Source: DASQWC01 sp035640475
Lineage (GTDB): Bacteria; Actinomycetota; JAICYB01
Assembly (NCBI GenBank): GCA_035640475.1
Contig: DASQWC010000197.1
Coordinates: 1 to 17,154, forward strand
Direction: 5' to 3'
DNA: 17,154 nt
Positions 6,464 through 13,761 of this stretch are shown piece after piece. The notes beneath the pieces were generated by a model. That model had not been told where the DNA came from and searched no databases. It was given only the letters and a program-made list of their open reading frames with translations. The translations under genes and the position numbers were made by a program. Every line of letters starts with the position of its first letter. The first letter of the stretch is position 1.

Positions 6464-7620
6464 TGAACGACGTGTGGATCACCGGCATGGGTGCGGTCAC
6501 CCCGCTTGGTTGGGGTGTGCAGGAGACCTGGAACGGCGTCTCCGGCGGGCGCTCGGGGGTCACAGAGCTCAAGCGATTCGATACGTCGGGACTGGCCGTC
6601 AAGTCCGTGGGAACCGTGCCCGGCTTCGAAGCGGCCTCGCCTGAGGATTCGCTTGTCTTCCGCTACGCAAGCGAAGCGGCTCGTGAAGCGATTCGCGACG
6701 CGGGTCTGTCCGACGGAACACCACCGCAGGTCGCCCTCGTCGCTACGTGTGGCGAATTCGGCCTTCCCCGGCCGGGCTCGAGCTCGACGATCATGGGGGT
6801 GGACGAGCTATCGCGCGGCATCGCCGATGTCGTCGGAGCTCCCTCTTGGATCTCAACTTTTGGGCAGTGCGCGGCCAGTCTGCTTGCCGTGGGTACCGCG
6901 ATGAAGCTGCTGCGATCAGGTCGCGCGGACGTGGCGATCGCCGGTGGCGCGGACTGCCTCGTGCGCGAATGGGTCTTCATCAATCTCTCGAACCTCCAAG
7001 CGATGAGCATCCGGCCTGCGCCTCCCGAGAAAGCGTCCTGCCCTTTCGACAAACGACGCGATGGCTTCGTTCTCTCAGAGGGCGCCGGGTTCGTCGTGCT
7101 CGAGACCGCGGAGCATGCGATGGCGAGGGGCGCGACGGCGCATGCGGTTGTCGAAGGGTTCGGCTGCAGCCAGAACGCCTACAACATGGTCGCGTCGCCG
7201 CCCGACGGCAGTGGTGCCGCGCTCGCGATGAAGGAAGCCCTCCGTGACGCCGGCACGACGCCCGACTCGATTGACTATGTGAATGCGCACGGGACCAGCA
7301 CACCAACGAACGACTCGAGCGAGACGACGGCCATTCGGAGCGTACTCGGCTCTCACGCAGACAAGACGCCGGTGAGCTCTTCGAAAAGCGAGCTCGGCCA
7401 CTTGATGTCCGCGGCCGGCGCCGTCGAACTGATCGTGACGGTGCGAGCCCTCCAGGAGCAGCTCATTCCGCCGACCATCAACCTCGAAGAGCCCGACCCC
7501 GACTGTGACTTGGACTACGTCAGCGAGGGCGCGAGAAAGACACATCTCGGAAGGGCAATGACGAACAGCTTCGGCTTCGGCGGGCACAACGCCTCGGTTG
7601 TGCTTGGCGCGTCTAGATGA
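6463..7620 (+). CDS. FabF-type beta-ketoacyl-ACP synthase
   Basis: A 385-residue condensing enzyme performing decarboxylative Claisen condensation of malonyl-ACP with an acyl chain. The start WITGMGAVTPLGWG is typical of the KAS II/type II PKS ketosynthase family. The catalytic set is complete: Cys136 in GQCAASLLAVG, His276 in NAHGTSTPTND, and Lys308/His313 in SSSKSELGHLMSAAGAVE. The C-terminal NSFGFGGHNASVVLG is canonical. The nucleophile region (FGQCAAS) differs from the usual TACAS/TACSS, and the chain is about 25 residues shorter than E. coli FabF, so substrate range may differ. It overlaps the ACP gene by one base and the next gene by four (ATGA, 7617-7620). Coupling to a half-KS suggests that the two form a heterodimer like KS-CLF. 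Confidence 0.93.
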   Translation: MNDVWITGMGAVTPLGWGVQETWNGVSGGRSGVTELKRFDTSGLAVKSVGTVPGFEAASPEDSLVFRYASEAAREAIRDAGLSDGTPPQVALVATCGEFGLPRPGSSSTIMGVDELSRGIADVVGAPSWISTFGQCAASLLAVGTAMKLLRSGRADVAIAGGADCLVREWVFINLSNLQAMSIRPAPPEKASCPFDKRRDGFVLSEGAGFVVLETAEHAMARGATAHAVVEGFGCSQNAYNMVASPPDGSGAALAMKEALRDAGTTPDSIDYVNAHGTSTPTNDSSETTAIRSVLGSHADKTPVSSSKSELGHLMSAAGAVELIVTVRALQEQLIPPTINLEEPDPDCDLDYVSEGARKTHLGRAMTNSFGFGGHNASVVLGASR

Positions 7621-8282
7621 AGGTCGCTCTCCTCGCACACAGCCTCGTCAGTGCCGACGAGCCCGAGCTGCATCAACGTGCTCGGACGCTCGCCGGCGAC
7701 CGAAAGATCGTTCGACTCCTCGAACAGGAGACATATGCACCGTTCGTTGTGGCGCTCGAAGCGATCGACGCTTTGCCGAACTTCGAGCGAGACCGAGCTG
7801 CAATCCTCACGGCAGGCGAGCACGAGCAAGAGGTCGGACGGCTGCCGGCAGAGCTGTTCGTAGACGATGCTCCCACCGAATCAATTGTGGACTTCTACAA
7901 GGGCTCCGATCCGGCCGCGTTTCTGCGAGACATGCCCAACGCCTGTCACTGCATGATCTCGATCGCGCGCAAGCTCCGGGGGCCGAGTCTGCACTTCGTC
8001 GGCGGGGGCGAGGCCGCTGCCTATGCCCTGATCATGGCCGTCGAGTCGCTCGCCGACGGAGCCGCATCGAATGCGCTGGTGGTCGGGTATTCTAGACCCG
8101 GCGACTCTTCGGAACTGTCGAGCGATGCCGTCGCAGTCGTGCTGGCCGCCGCGCCGTCAAATGGCGGGGAATCGCTGGTTGAGATCGATCTGCCCGCCCC
8201 CGTCGAGCTTCGTGAACGCCGCGCGGTCGACATCATGCGCGATGTCATTCGCGCGCATGTCGGTACACCTCCGGCCGGCTGA
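7617..8282 (+). CDS. Half-length, cysteine-less ketosynthase-like protein (chain length factor type)
   Basis: A 221-residue protein resembling only the N-terminal thiolase-fold half of ketosynthases. The best match is RGPSLHFVGGGEAAAYALIM (121-140), equivalent to the KS nucleophile elbow GPSL...TAC(S/A)S, followed by AVESLADGAASNALVVGYS (141-159), equivalent to the KS segment in which a group of such proteins reads 'LRSGRADVAIAGG'. The active Cys is absent (Gly/Glu/Ala there), and the His/Lys half of the fold is missing altogether. Half-length KS proteins annotated as 'beta-ketoacyl synthase chain length factor' (Pfam PF13723, known from aryl polyene clusters) have this size and a GE pair at this place. 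Assignment to that family is from memory. The role is inferred: non-catalytic partner of the preceding KS, setting chain length or stabilising it. Cys110 and Cys112 (NACHC) lie outside the elbow. Confidence 0.72.
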   Translation: MKVALLAHSLVSADEPELHQRARTLAGDRKIVRLLEQETYAPFVVALEAIDALPNFERDRAAILTAGEHEQEVGRLPAELFVDDAPTESIVDFYKGSDPAAFLRDMPNACHCMISIARKLRGPSLHFVGGGEAAAYALIMAVESLADGAASNALVVGYSRPGDSSELSSDAVAVVLAAAPSNGGESLVEIDLPAPVELRERRAVDIMRDVIRAHVGTPPAG

Positions 8283-8288
8283 TCGAGC

Positions 8289-9029
8289 ATGGCGTCGACG
8301 CTCGTCGTCGGAGGTTCGGGCGGCATCGGTTCCGCCGTCGTCAGGCGTTTCGCCGCTGAGGGTCGTGATGTCCTATTCACATACCTCAAAGCGAGCGGTA
8401 CGGCGCGGACCCTCGAGGCCGAGTGCGAGCAGTTGCCGGGTGCGGTCAGTTCGGCGGCACTGGACGTGAGTGATGACACCGCTGTCGCATCGGTTGTCGA
8501 CGAGTGTGGATCCGATCTGAGCACCGTCGTCTTCGCAGCCGCTTCGGGTGCGGGGCCGAGCTTCCTAACGGCCCGTTCCAAGCACTGGAAATGGGTTTTC
8601 GACGTCAACGCGAAAGCGTTCGCTTCGCTGTACCGGTTCTCACGCGATCGACTATCAAGCAACGGCGGCTCGCTGATCGCGTTTACTGCTTGGGGATCAG
8701 ACGCCGTGACGCCCCACTATTCGTTACTCGGGCCGAGCAAGGCGGCGTTGAATGCCATCGTTCGTTATGCCGCGGTCGATGGAGGACCGATCGGCATACG
8801 TGTCAACGCGATCAGCGCCGGTGCTGTCGAGACCAAAGCTCTCGATGCGTTTCCGGACGGCGGCCGGGCCTTCCGAGATCTCGAGAAGCGGACACCGCTC
8901 GGCCGCCTAGTCACTCCGGACGACCTGGCGGGCGTGACCTGGTGGCTCGCCGGTCCGGAGTCGTCGATGATCACCGGCCAGGTGATCGTCGTAGACGGTG
9001 GATGGAGCCTCAGCGCATTCTTCGAATGA
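8289..9029 (+). CDS. SDR-family reductase resembling enoyl-ACP reductase III (FabL)
   Basis: A 246-residue short-chain dehydrogenase. The cofactor loop is VGGSGGIGSA (7-16). The catalytic stretch is HYSLLGPSKAAL, in which Tyr144 and Lys151 are spaced Tyr-x6-Lys. Ketoreductases of the FabG type have Tyr-x3-Lys, and no Tyr lies four residues before Lys151; Tyr-x6-Lys is the signature of enoyl-ACP reductases. The following NAISAGAVETKALDAFPDGG and GQVIVVDGGWSL closely parallel Bacillus FabL (NAVSGGAIDTDALKHFP, GQTIIVDGG), as I recall it. NADPH-dependent reduction of trans-2-enoyl-ACP is therefore predicted; a ketoreductase or other SDR role is the alternative. It starts six bases after the half-KS stop and ends 16 bases before the transacylase start. 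Confidence 0.82.
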   Translation: MASTLVVGGSGGIGSAVVRRFAAEGRDVLFTYLKASGTARTLEAECEQLPGAVSSAALDVSDDTAVASVVDECGSDLSTVVFAAASGAGPSFLTARSKHWKWVFDVNAKAFASLYRFSRDRLSSNGGSLIAFTAWGSDAVTPHYSLLGPSKAALNAIVRYAAVDGGPIGIRVNAISAGAVETKALDAFPDGGRAFRDLEKRTPLGRLVTPDDLAGVTWWLAGPESSMITGQVIVVDGGWSLSAFFE

Positions 9030-9045
9030 TTCGAGCTGCCAGCGG

Positions 9046-9954
9046 ATGACTTCCGACTCCTCCGGCATCGCCGTAGCGTTTCCCGGACAAGGCGTCGACA
9101 AGCTCGAGACCTGCGGGGTTCTTGAGGCACACGAGGGCGCGGCGATCGTCAGTGAGCTTGCCGAGCGTGTCGGGACGAACGCGTGGCGAACACTCGACTT
9201 CCAAGACACGAGCATCCAGCAACCGTGCATCTTCGTCGCGAGCTATCTGAACGCCACCGCGAATATACGCGTTGATGGAGTGCAAGCCGTCATCGGACAT
9301 AGCCTCGGCCAAATCGCCGCTCTCGTTTTCGCGGAGTCGCTGTCTCTGACGGACGGTCTCGCTTTTGTGTCGCTCCGCGGCGAGCTCTGCCGCCGCGCTC
9401 AGGAACAATCGCCCGGACGCATGGCCGCGTTCATGCAGCTCGAACGCGACGAGCTCGAGTGGATCCGTCGGATGGCGTTGACGTCGCACGGTGGAGTTCT
9501 CGAGGTTGCCGCAGTAAACGGACCGGGCCAGGTCGTGTTGTCCGGCTCTGCACCCACCTTGGAGGCTGCCGTGACGATGGCCCGAGAGGGAGGAGCGCTC
9601 GTCGTCGAATTGGCCATCAATGCAGCAATGCACACGCCGCTCATGGCACGCCCGATCCCGGAGCTCAAGGAGGCGTTGGTAGGCGTCGAGGTAGAGACTC
9701 CTCGTGTACCGTTCGTGTCGTGCGTCTTTGCGCGCGCCCTCGAGGATCCCGAGGACATTCGGAAGTCTCTCGTTCGGGATCTCGTTCTTCCCGTCCGGTG
9801 GATGGAGGCCCTCGACGCGCTTCGTGACGCGGGCGTAACAAGCGCTTGGGACGCCGGCCCCGGTCAGACACTCAGAAAGCTCGCGAAGCGCGGAGGGTCG
9901 GTCCGGTTCGTGAGCGAGCTGGGTTCTGCGTCGCGCGGCGGTACCGATGCATAG
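9046..9954 (+). CDS. Malonyl-CoA:ACP transacylase (FabD-like)
   Basis: A 302-residue acyltransferase that would move malonyl from CoA to the operon's ACP. Landmarks are AFPGQG (11-16), the nucleophile elbow GHSLGQIAAL with Ser86, Arg111 in FVSLRGELC (the conserved arginine that binds the malonyl carboxylate), VNGPGQVVLSG (158-168), and the catalytic His196 in INAAMHTPLM. The residues before the His (NAAMH) differ from the usual FabD and PKS-AT specificity motifs, so the extender unit is not certain. I chose the ATG at 9046 because FabD homology begins a few residues later. A GTG at 8998 would overlap the reductase by 32 bases and add 16 unlike residues. The 3' end overlaps the PPTase gene by eight bases. 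Confidence 0.9.
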   Translation: MTSDSSGIAVAFPGQGVDKLETCGVLEAHEGAAIVSELAERVGTNAWRTLDFQDTSIQQPCIFVASYLNATANIRVDGVQAVIGHSLGQIAALVFAESLSLTDGLAFVSLRGELCRRAQEQSPGRMAAFMQLERDELEWIRRMALTSHGGVLEVAAVNGPGQVVLSGSAPTLEAAVTMAREGGALVVELAINAAMHTPLMARPIPELKEALVGVEVETPRVPFVSCVFARALEDPEDIRKSLVRDLVLPVRWMEALDALRDAGVTSAWDAGPGQTLRKLAKRGGSVRFVSELGSASRGGTDA

Positions 9955-10585
9955 CCGTCCGGCCGGAAAAGTCCATGTGTGGTGGCTCCCGCTGCCAACG
10001 AGCAAAGGCTCGACCGATCGGTTCTGGGACGTGCTCTCTTGCGAGGAGCGCATCCGGGCCGACCGATTCGTGACGAATGAGGCCCGAGACCGTTTTGTCG
10101 TCACGCGTGGAACTCTACGAATGCTCCTCGCGGCCCGCCTGGGCGGCGACCCCCAGGCACTGGACCTTCGATTCGGATCGTTGGGCAAGCCCGAAGTCCC
10201 GAATGCAAACGTGTGGTTCAACGTCTCACACACACCCGGACTCGCCGTGATCGCGATCTCGCGCGCATCACCGGTCGGCATCGATGTCGAGCGAATCGAT
10301 CCGTCTGTCGACGTGGTCGGCGTGGCGCGTCTTGCGTTCGGGAAGGCGAGAGGGAGCGAGCTTTCGCATCTGCGAGGCCCGGATCGCATCACGAACTTCT
10401 TCAAGGCGTGGGTGGAAGAGGAGGCGCGGGTGAAGATGGTCGGCGGCAGTATCGCGACGACTATTAGTGGTGAGGCGATGACTGACCTGGAGGTTGTTGC
10501 GCTCGAACCGCCGCGGGTCGGCTTTGCAGCGGCACTCGCGGGCCGAGGCCCTCTCGAAGTCGTCGTAGAGCGGGATCGCTCCTAG
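9947..10585 (+). CDS. Sfp-type 4'-phosphopantetheinyl transferase
   Basis: A 212-residue enzyme transferring phosphopantetheine from CoA to a carrier-protein serine, here presumably Ser38 of the long ACP. Visible motifs are VTRGTLRMLLAARLG (52-66), WFNVSHTPGLAVIAIS (90-105), the Mg-binding GIDVERI (111-117; Asp113, Glu115) and FFKAWVEEEARVKMVGG (151-167). The last motif is normally W-x-x-K-E-A-x-x-x-K; here Glu158 stands at the usual Lys, while the metal-binding Glu159 and Lys163 are kept. Length fits the Sfp/EntD type rather than the short AcpS type. It overlaps the transacylase by eight bases and ends the operon, overlapping the convergent membrane-protein gene by four bases (10582-10585). 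Confidence 0.9.
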   Translation: MHSRPAGKVHVWWLPLPTSKGSTDRFWDVLSCEERIRADRFVTNEARDRFVVTRGTLRMLLAARLGGDPQALDLRFGSLGKPEVPNANVWFNVSHTPGLAVIAISRASPVGIDVERIDPSVDVVGVARLAFGKARGSELSHLRGPDRITNFFKAWVEEEARVKMVGGSIATTISGEAMTDLEVVALEPPRVGFAAALAGRGPLEVVVERDRS

Positions 10586-12723
10586 CTTCTGAGTGCTCGG
10601 GAACAGCGGTTCAGCTCGTCGGCGCGATAGATCGTAAAGTCCCTGGATCGATAACTGACGGCATCCGGGCAGCGAGGCGACCGTTCCCGCGCCCCATGCT
10701 CGTCCATCACCCAAGCGACGTCATATCGATCGATCACGTCCCTCGCAACGTTGCCTCTCCGCCAGTTCCGTCGGAAACGCTCGACTTCGCCTCGACGGCG
10801 CTCAAACTCTTGCGGCGTGAACAAGGTGAGTTCCCAATAGAAGGCGAACACCGGGACGCGACAGCCTGCGATCGAGACGACTTGCGCATCCATGGTCGAC
10901 AAGGAGTCAACGCCAAGGATCTCATCCGGCCGGGATGCGCGTAAGGTAGCCGCGCCCGGTACGGCAAGAGCGGTCCTTCCTTCCTTGCACCGGTTGCCGA
11001 GCTGGTTCAGTGCCTCCACTGTGCTCGGTCGAACATGTCGGACCATTTGCGGGCTCCCCTGCTGAACGATCCATAGGAACTGGAGGGATGACGGCACGGA
11101 GATACCGATCAACGCTACGACTCCGGCAATTCGGGCCCAGGCCGGTACGCGCTTGGTTAGCGACAGGAAGCCCTCTCCGGTGAAGAGCCATGCGATGAGA
11201 AGACCCGGAGCGGCGATCCAGATCGAGTTGTCGTAAGCGGCTTGGGAGCTGAGCGTCACCGTCAGCGAGGTGAGCACACCCAGAACCAATGCAGCGGCGA
11301 CCGCGATGCGGGCACCGTTGGGGGGCTCGGGGCCTTCGAGTGACCGGCGCAGAGGTCCGAGTCCGATCACGCGTGCGCCGAGCGTTGCCACGATCAAGAC
11401 CGGCCCGAACAGGAGCATGAGCGCAGGACGCGCAAGGCTGCTATCGATTGCTCCGATCTTCGGGAGAACCTCGATCAGCGACTCTTCGATAGTCGGATGG
11501 AATGGAAAAGGATGCAGCGCTACCTCTTGCGTGCTGGCGCCGCCGATCATTAGGACGAGGTAGTGGACCGCAACCGGACCGGTAGCCACCGAGGCTGCTA
11601 AGGAGGCACCGAGCCAACGGGTACTTCGTGTCTTCGCGTATATCACGGCACCGGCGATCCAAACGGCCCCGAGGAGGATCACGCCGAAGAAGATCTTTGT
11701 TCCGAACGCCGCCCCGACGAGGAGGCTCGAGGGCACGAGCCAACTTCCGGGTGTGCGTTCCTCGAATCGCTGATAGCAAAAGACGGCCGCAAAGATGAGA
11801 GCTGTTGCCGGGAGCATTGGGTTGAGCCAATAGATGCCCGTCGTGGTGGCCAAGAGAGGAAAGCTTTCGACCCACGGCGTTGAGCCCGACGCGATGCCGA
11901 ATATGTACGACAAGTTCTCTCCGAACAGAACAAGAAAGCTGACGAGAAACGCTCCGCTCGTCGACTTCAGCCAGGCTCGCGCACAGCAGAATGTCACGAT
12001 AACGCACTCCACAAGAAACAACGCGGGCAGAAAACGAACGACAACGTCTACCCGGCTGATGGGGACCACCCAAGAGAGAGCCGACGCGAGGAGGTCCATG
12101 AAGTAGTGGTATGCGCCGGAATTCGCAGCAAAGATTTGCGGTGGGAAAGCGACGGCGAGATCGTGCGCGATCCCCGCGTGCAGGATCTGGTCAGGAAACA
12201 AGGTTGCGGTTAACATCCCCGACGATCTGGTGAAGTTGCGGAAGAACAGTCCGATGGAGAACGCGGGCACAAGGATGAGGCCCGACAAGAGCGCGAGCCA
12301 GACGTGCGTTCTCGAATCTGAACGGCGGACTTGCAAGGTGGCGGCCGATGTCGCGCGCCGCGTCAGGATGAGGATGGATGCGACCGGCAGCGCAACTAAC
12401 ACCGTACGCGCGCCGAGCGCGGCGAGAATCCACGATACGAACATCGTCGTAGCCGCGCCGACGGCAACGGCAATTGCGAATCGCTCGAGCCCAACGAGCC
12501 GAATCCGTGCGAGTCGGAGGACGGCCAGACCCGGTGCATAGACGAAGAGGGCTACTGCTACAAGGAATATGGGAAACGCCCAGGCCGACGAGGCGTTCCA
12601 GATCGAGAAGAGCACGAAGAGGACCGCGACGAGCGTGCCCCAGGCCAATGCCGCAACCAGTGGTGTTTGGGCTCCTTCCTCGCGGACGGCGGGGGCATCT
12701 GTGAGAAGGTCCGGGGTCGTCAC
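10582..12723 (-). CDS. Large polytopic membrane protein, GT-C glycosyltransferase-like
   Basis: A 713-residue integral membrane protein with roughly 12-14 hydrophobic helices from about residue 22 to 555, then a soluble C-terminal domain of about 150 residues (about 560-713). A loop with LFPDQILHAGIAHDLA followed by NSGAYHYFMDLLASAL resembles the acidic first-loop motif (DE/DQ...H..IA) and the YHY stretch of GT-C enzymes that use polyprenyl-phosphate sugars. No Pfam family is recognised with certainty, so the function is inferred from topology and neighbours. The start is GTG at 12723, with GAGGAG (minus strand, 12735-12740) eleven bases upstream. It is divergent from the GT2 gene, a likely supplier of polyprenyl-linked sugar, and converges on the acyl operon with a four-base overlap. 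Confidence 0.65.
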   Translation of the reverse strand: MTTPDLLTDAPAVREEGAQTPLVAALAWGTLVAVLFVLFSIWNASSAWAFPIFLVAVALFVYAPGLAVLRLARIRLVGLERFAIAVAVGAATTMFVSWILAALGARTVLVALPVASILILTRRATSAATLQVRRSDSRTHVWLALLSGLILVPAFSIGLFFRNFTRSSGMLTATLFPDQILHAGIAHDLAVAFPPQIFAANSGAYHYFMDLLASALSWVVPISRVDVVVRFLPALFLVECVIVTFCCARAWLKSTSGAFLVSFLVLFGENLSYIFGIASGSTPWVESFPLLATTTGIYWLNPMLPATALIFAAVFCYQRFEERTPGSWLVPSSLLVGAAFGTKIFFGVILLGAVWIAGAVIYAKTRSTRWLGASLAASVATGPVAVHYLVLMIGGASTQEVALHPFPFHPTIEESLIEVLPKIGAIDSSLARPALMLLFGPVLIVATLGARVIGLGPLRRSLEGPEPPNGARIAVAAALVLGVLTSLTVTLSSQAAYDNSIWIAAPGLLIAWLFTGEGFLSLTKRVPAWARIAGVVALIGISVPSSLQFLWIVQQGSPQMVRHVRPSTVEALNQLGNRCKEGRTALAVPGAATLRASRPDEILGVDSLSTMDAQVVSIAGCRVPVFAFYWELTLFTPQEFERRRGEVERFRRNWRRGNVARDVIDRYDVAWVMDEHGARERSPRCPDAVSYRSRDFTIYRADELNRCSRALRS

Positions 12724-12780
12724 TTCGCGTACGTCTCCTCAGCTGGCACGGCCGGTGCTTGGTGGGCAGGATAACGGCTG
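12724..12780. promoter_or_regulatory. Divergent promoter region between the GT-C-like and GT2 genes
   Basis: A 57-base gap. On the minus strand CTGACT (12790-12795, inside the GT2 gene), a 16-base spacer and TATCCT (12768-12773) form a plausible sigma-70-type promoter, about 40 bases ahead of the GTG start with GAGGAG between. On the plus strand GATAAC (12770-12775) lies five bases before the GT2 ATG and could serve a leaderless start; it overlaps the minus-strand -10. The plus-strand assignment is weak. Confidence 0.4.
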
Positions 12781-13761
12781 ATGACGTCGAGTCAGCGCAC
12801 GATCTCGGTTGTTGTGCCGGTCTACAACGGAGAGAAGACGGTCCGGACTCTCACGGAGCGGATCGCGCGCGTATGCCACGAGCACGGGTGGGCGTACGAA
12901 GCCGTCTTGGTGAACGACGGCAGTGCGGATCAAAGCTGGTCGGAGCTATCCGCGCTCGCATCCGAGAACAACGCAGTCGTGGCCGCGAACATGATGCGGA
13001 ACTACGGCCAGAACAGTGCACTGCTGGCCGGGATACATCTGGCCACGGGGGACGTCATCGTCACGATCGACGATGACCTCCAGCAGCCGCCGGAGGAGAT
13101 CCCGAAGCTGATAGCGAAGCTCGAGGAGGGCTTCGATCTCGTGTACGGGCGTCCCGCCGAGGTGCAGGCGTCCGCATGGCGAAAACTCGTTGGACGCATT
13201 GCTCGCTGGTCGCTCGTCGCTGCGAGCGGGAACAAGTCGTTGACGGGCGTCACGTCGTTTCGCGCCTTCCGGTCGGAAGTCCGCAGTGCGTTCGACAGAT
13301 TCGCGGGTCCGAACCCGTTGATCGATCTTCTTTTGACGTGGGGAGCGAGCAGGCTGGCGTTCGTGCCCGTGAAGCACGAGTTGAGAGAGTTCGGGGAGAG
13401 CGGCTACACATTCCGGCGGCTCATGAGACTGATGATGACGGCGCTGATTTCCATAAGCACATGGCCGTTTCGAGTTGCGAGCCTCGCCGGAATCGGCCTC
13501 GTCTTGTTCGGGATCGCCGTGATCGTGTATCTCGAGATTCTCTACGCAATCGGACGGCCGGGAACCGGATTCACGCTGCTCGCCGCCGTTATCTTGATCC
13601 TCTCCGGCACACAGCTCCTCGGCCTCGGGCTCGTCGGGCAATATCTCGGACGGATCCATGAGACCTCGAGCGGGAGACCTGCCTACGTCTTGAAGGAGAC
13701 GATCTCTCGACGCGCCGGCGACCGGGGACTAGTCGTCGAACCAACCGTGGAAAGTGAGTGA
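12781..13761 (+). CDS. Polyprenyl-phosphate glycosyltransferase, GT2 family (GtrB/ArnC/DPM1 type)
   Basis: A 326-residue glycosyltransferase that would move a sugar from a nucleotide onto undecaprenyl (or decaprenyl) phosphate at the inner membrane face. The GT-A domain starts ISVVVPVYNGEKTV (8-21), has VNDGSADQSW (44-53), MRNYGQNSALLAGIHLATGD (72-91) and the metal-binding IDDDLQQPPEEI (96-107, Asp97-99). The C-terminal part has two membrane helices (about 232-254 and 264-288) and the family motif GQYLGRIHE (286-294). This architecture supplies lipid-linked sugars to GT-C enzymes, which fits the two large membrane proteins nearby. The sugar is unknown. The 3' end overlaps the convergent wecD-like gene by 33 bases. 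Confidence 0.92.
   Translation: MTSSQRTISVVVPVYNGEKTVRTLTERIARVCHEHGWAYEAVLVNDGSADQSWSELSALASENNAVVAANMMRNYGQNSALLAGIHLATGDVIVTIDDDLQQPPEEIPKLIAKLEEGFDLVYGRPAEVQASAWRKLVGRIARWSLVAASGNKSLTGVTSFRAFRSEVRSAFDRFAGPNPLIDLLLTWGASRLAFVPVKHELREFGESGYTFRRLMRLMMTALISISTWPFRVASLAGIGLVLFGIAVIVYLEILYAIGRPGTGFTLLAAVILILSGTQLLGLGLVGQYLGRIHETSSGRPAYVLKETISRRAGDRGLVVEPTVESE

Larger units (their letters stand above)
6128..10585 (+). other. Putative type II fatty-acid/polyketide biosynthetic operon
   Basis: Six plus-strand genes form one tight unit: ACP, ketosynthase, half ketosynthase (chain-length-factor-like), FabL-like reductase, malonyl transacylase and phosphopantetheinyl transferase. Junctions are TGATG, ATGA, a 6-base gap, a 16-base gap and an 8-base overlap, so one mRNA is expected. 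Together they can activate a carrier, load malonyl units, condense them and reduce enoyl groups. Ketoreductase, dehydratase, starter ligase and release enzyme are not visible and would have to be supplied from elsewhere. The product is unknown. Confidence 0.7.

Noticed and set aside
8998..9045. GTG start at 8998 for the transacylase
   Set aside because: It overlaps the reductase by 32 bases and adds residues unlike FabD; ATG 9046 gives a normal N-terminus.
9010..10404. 464-residue minus-strand open frame
   Set aside because: It lies opposite the transacylase and PPTase, which carry clear catalytic motifs; the frame is a GC-rich codon-structure artefact with no recognisable domain.
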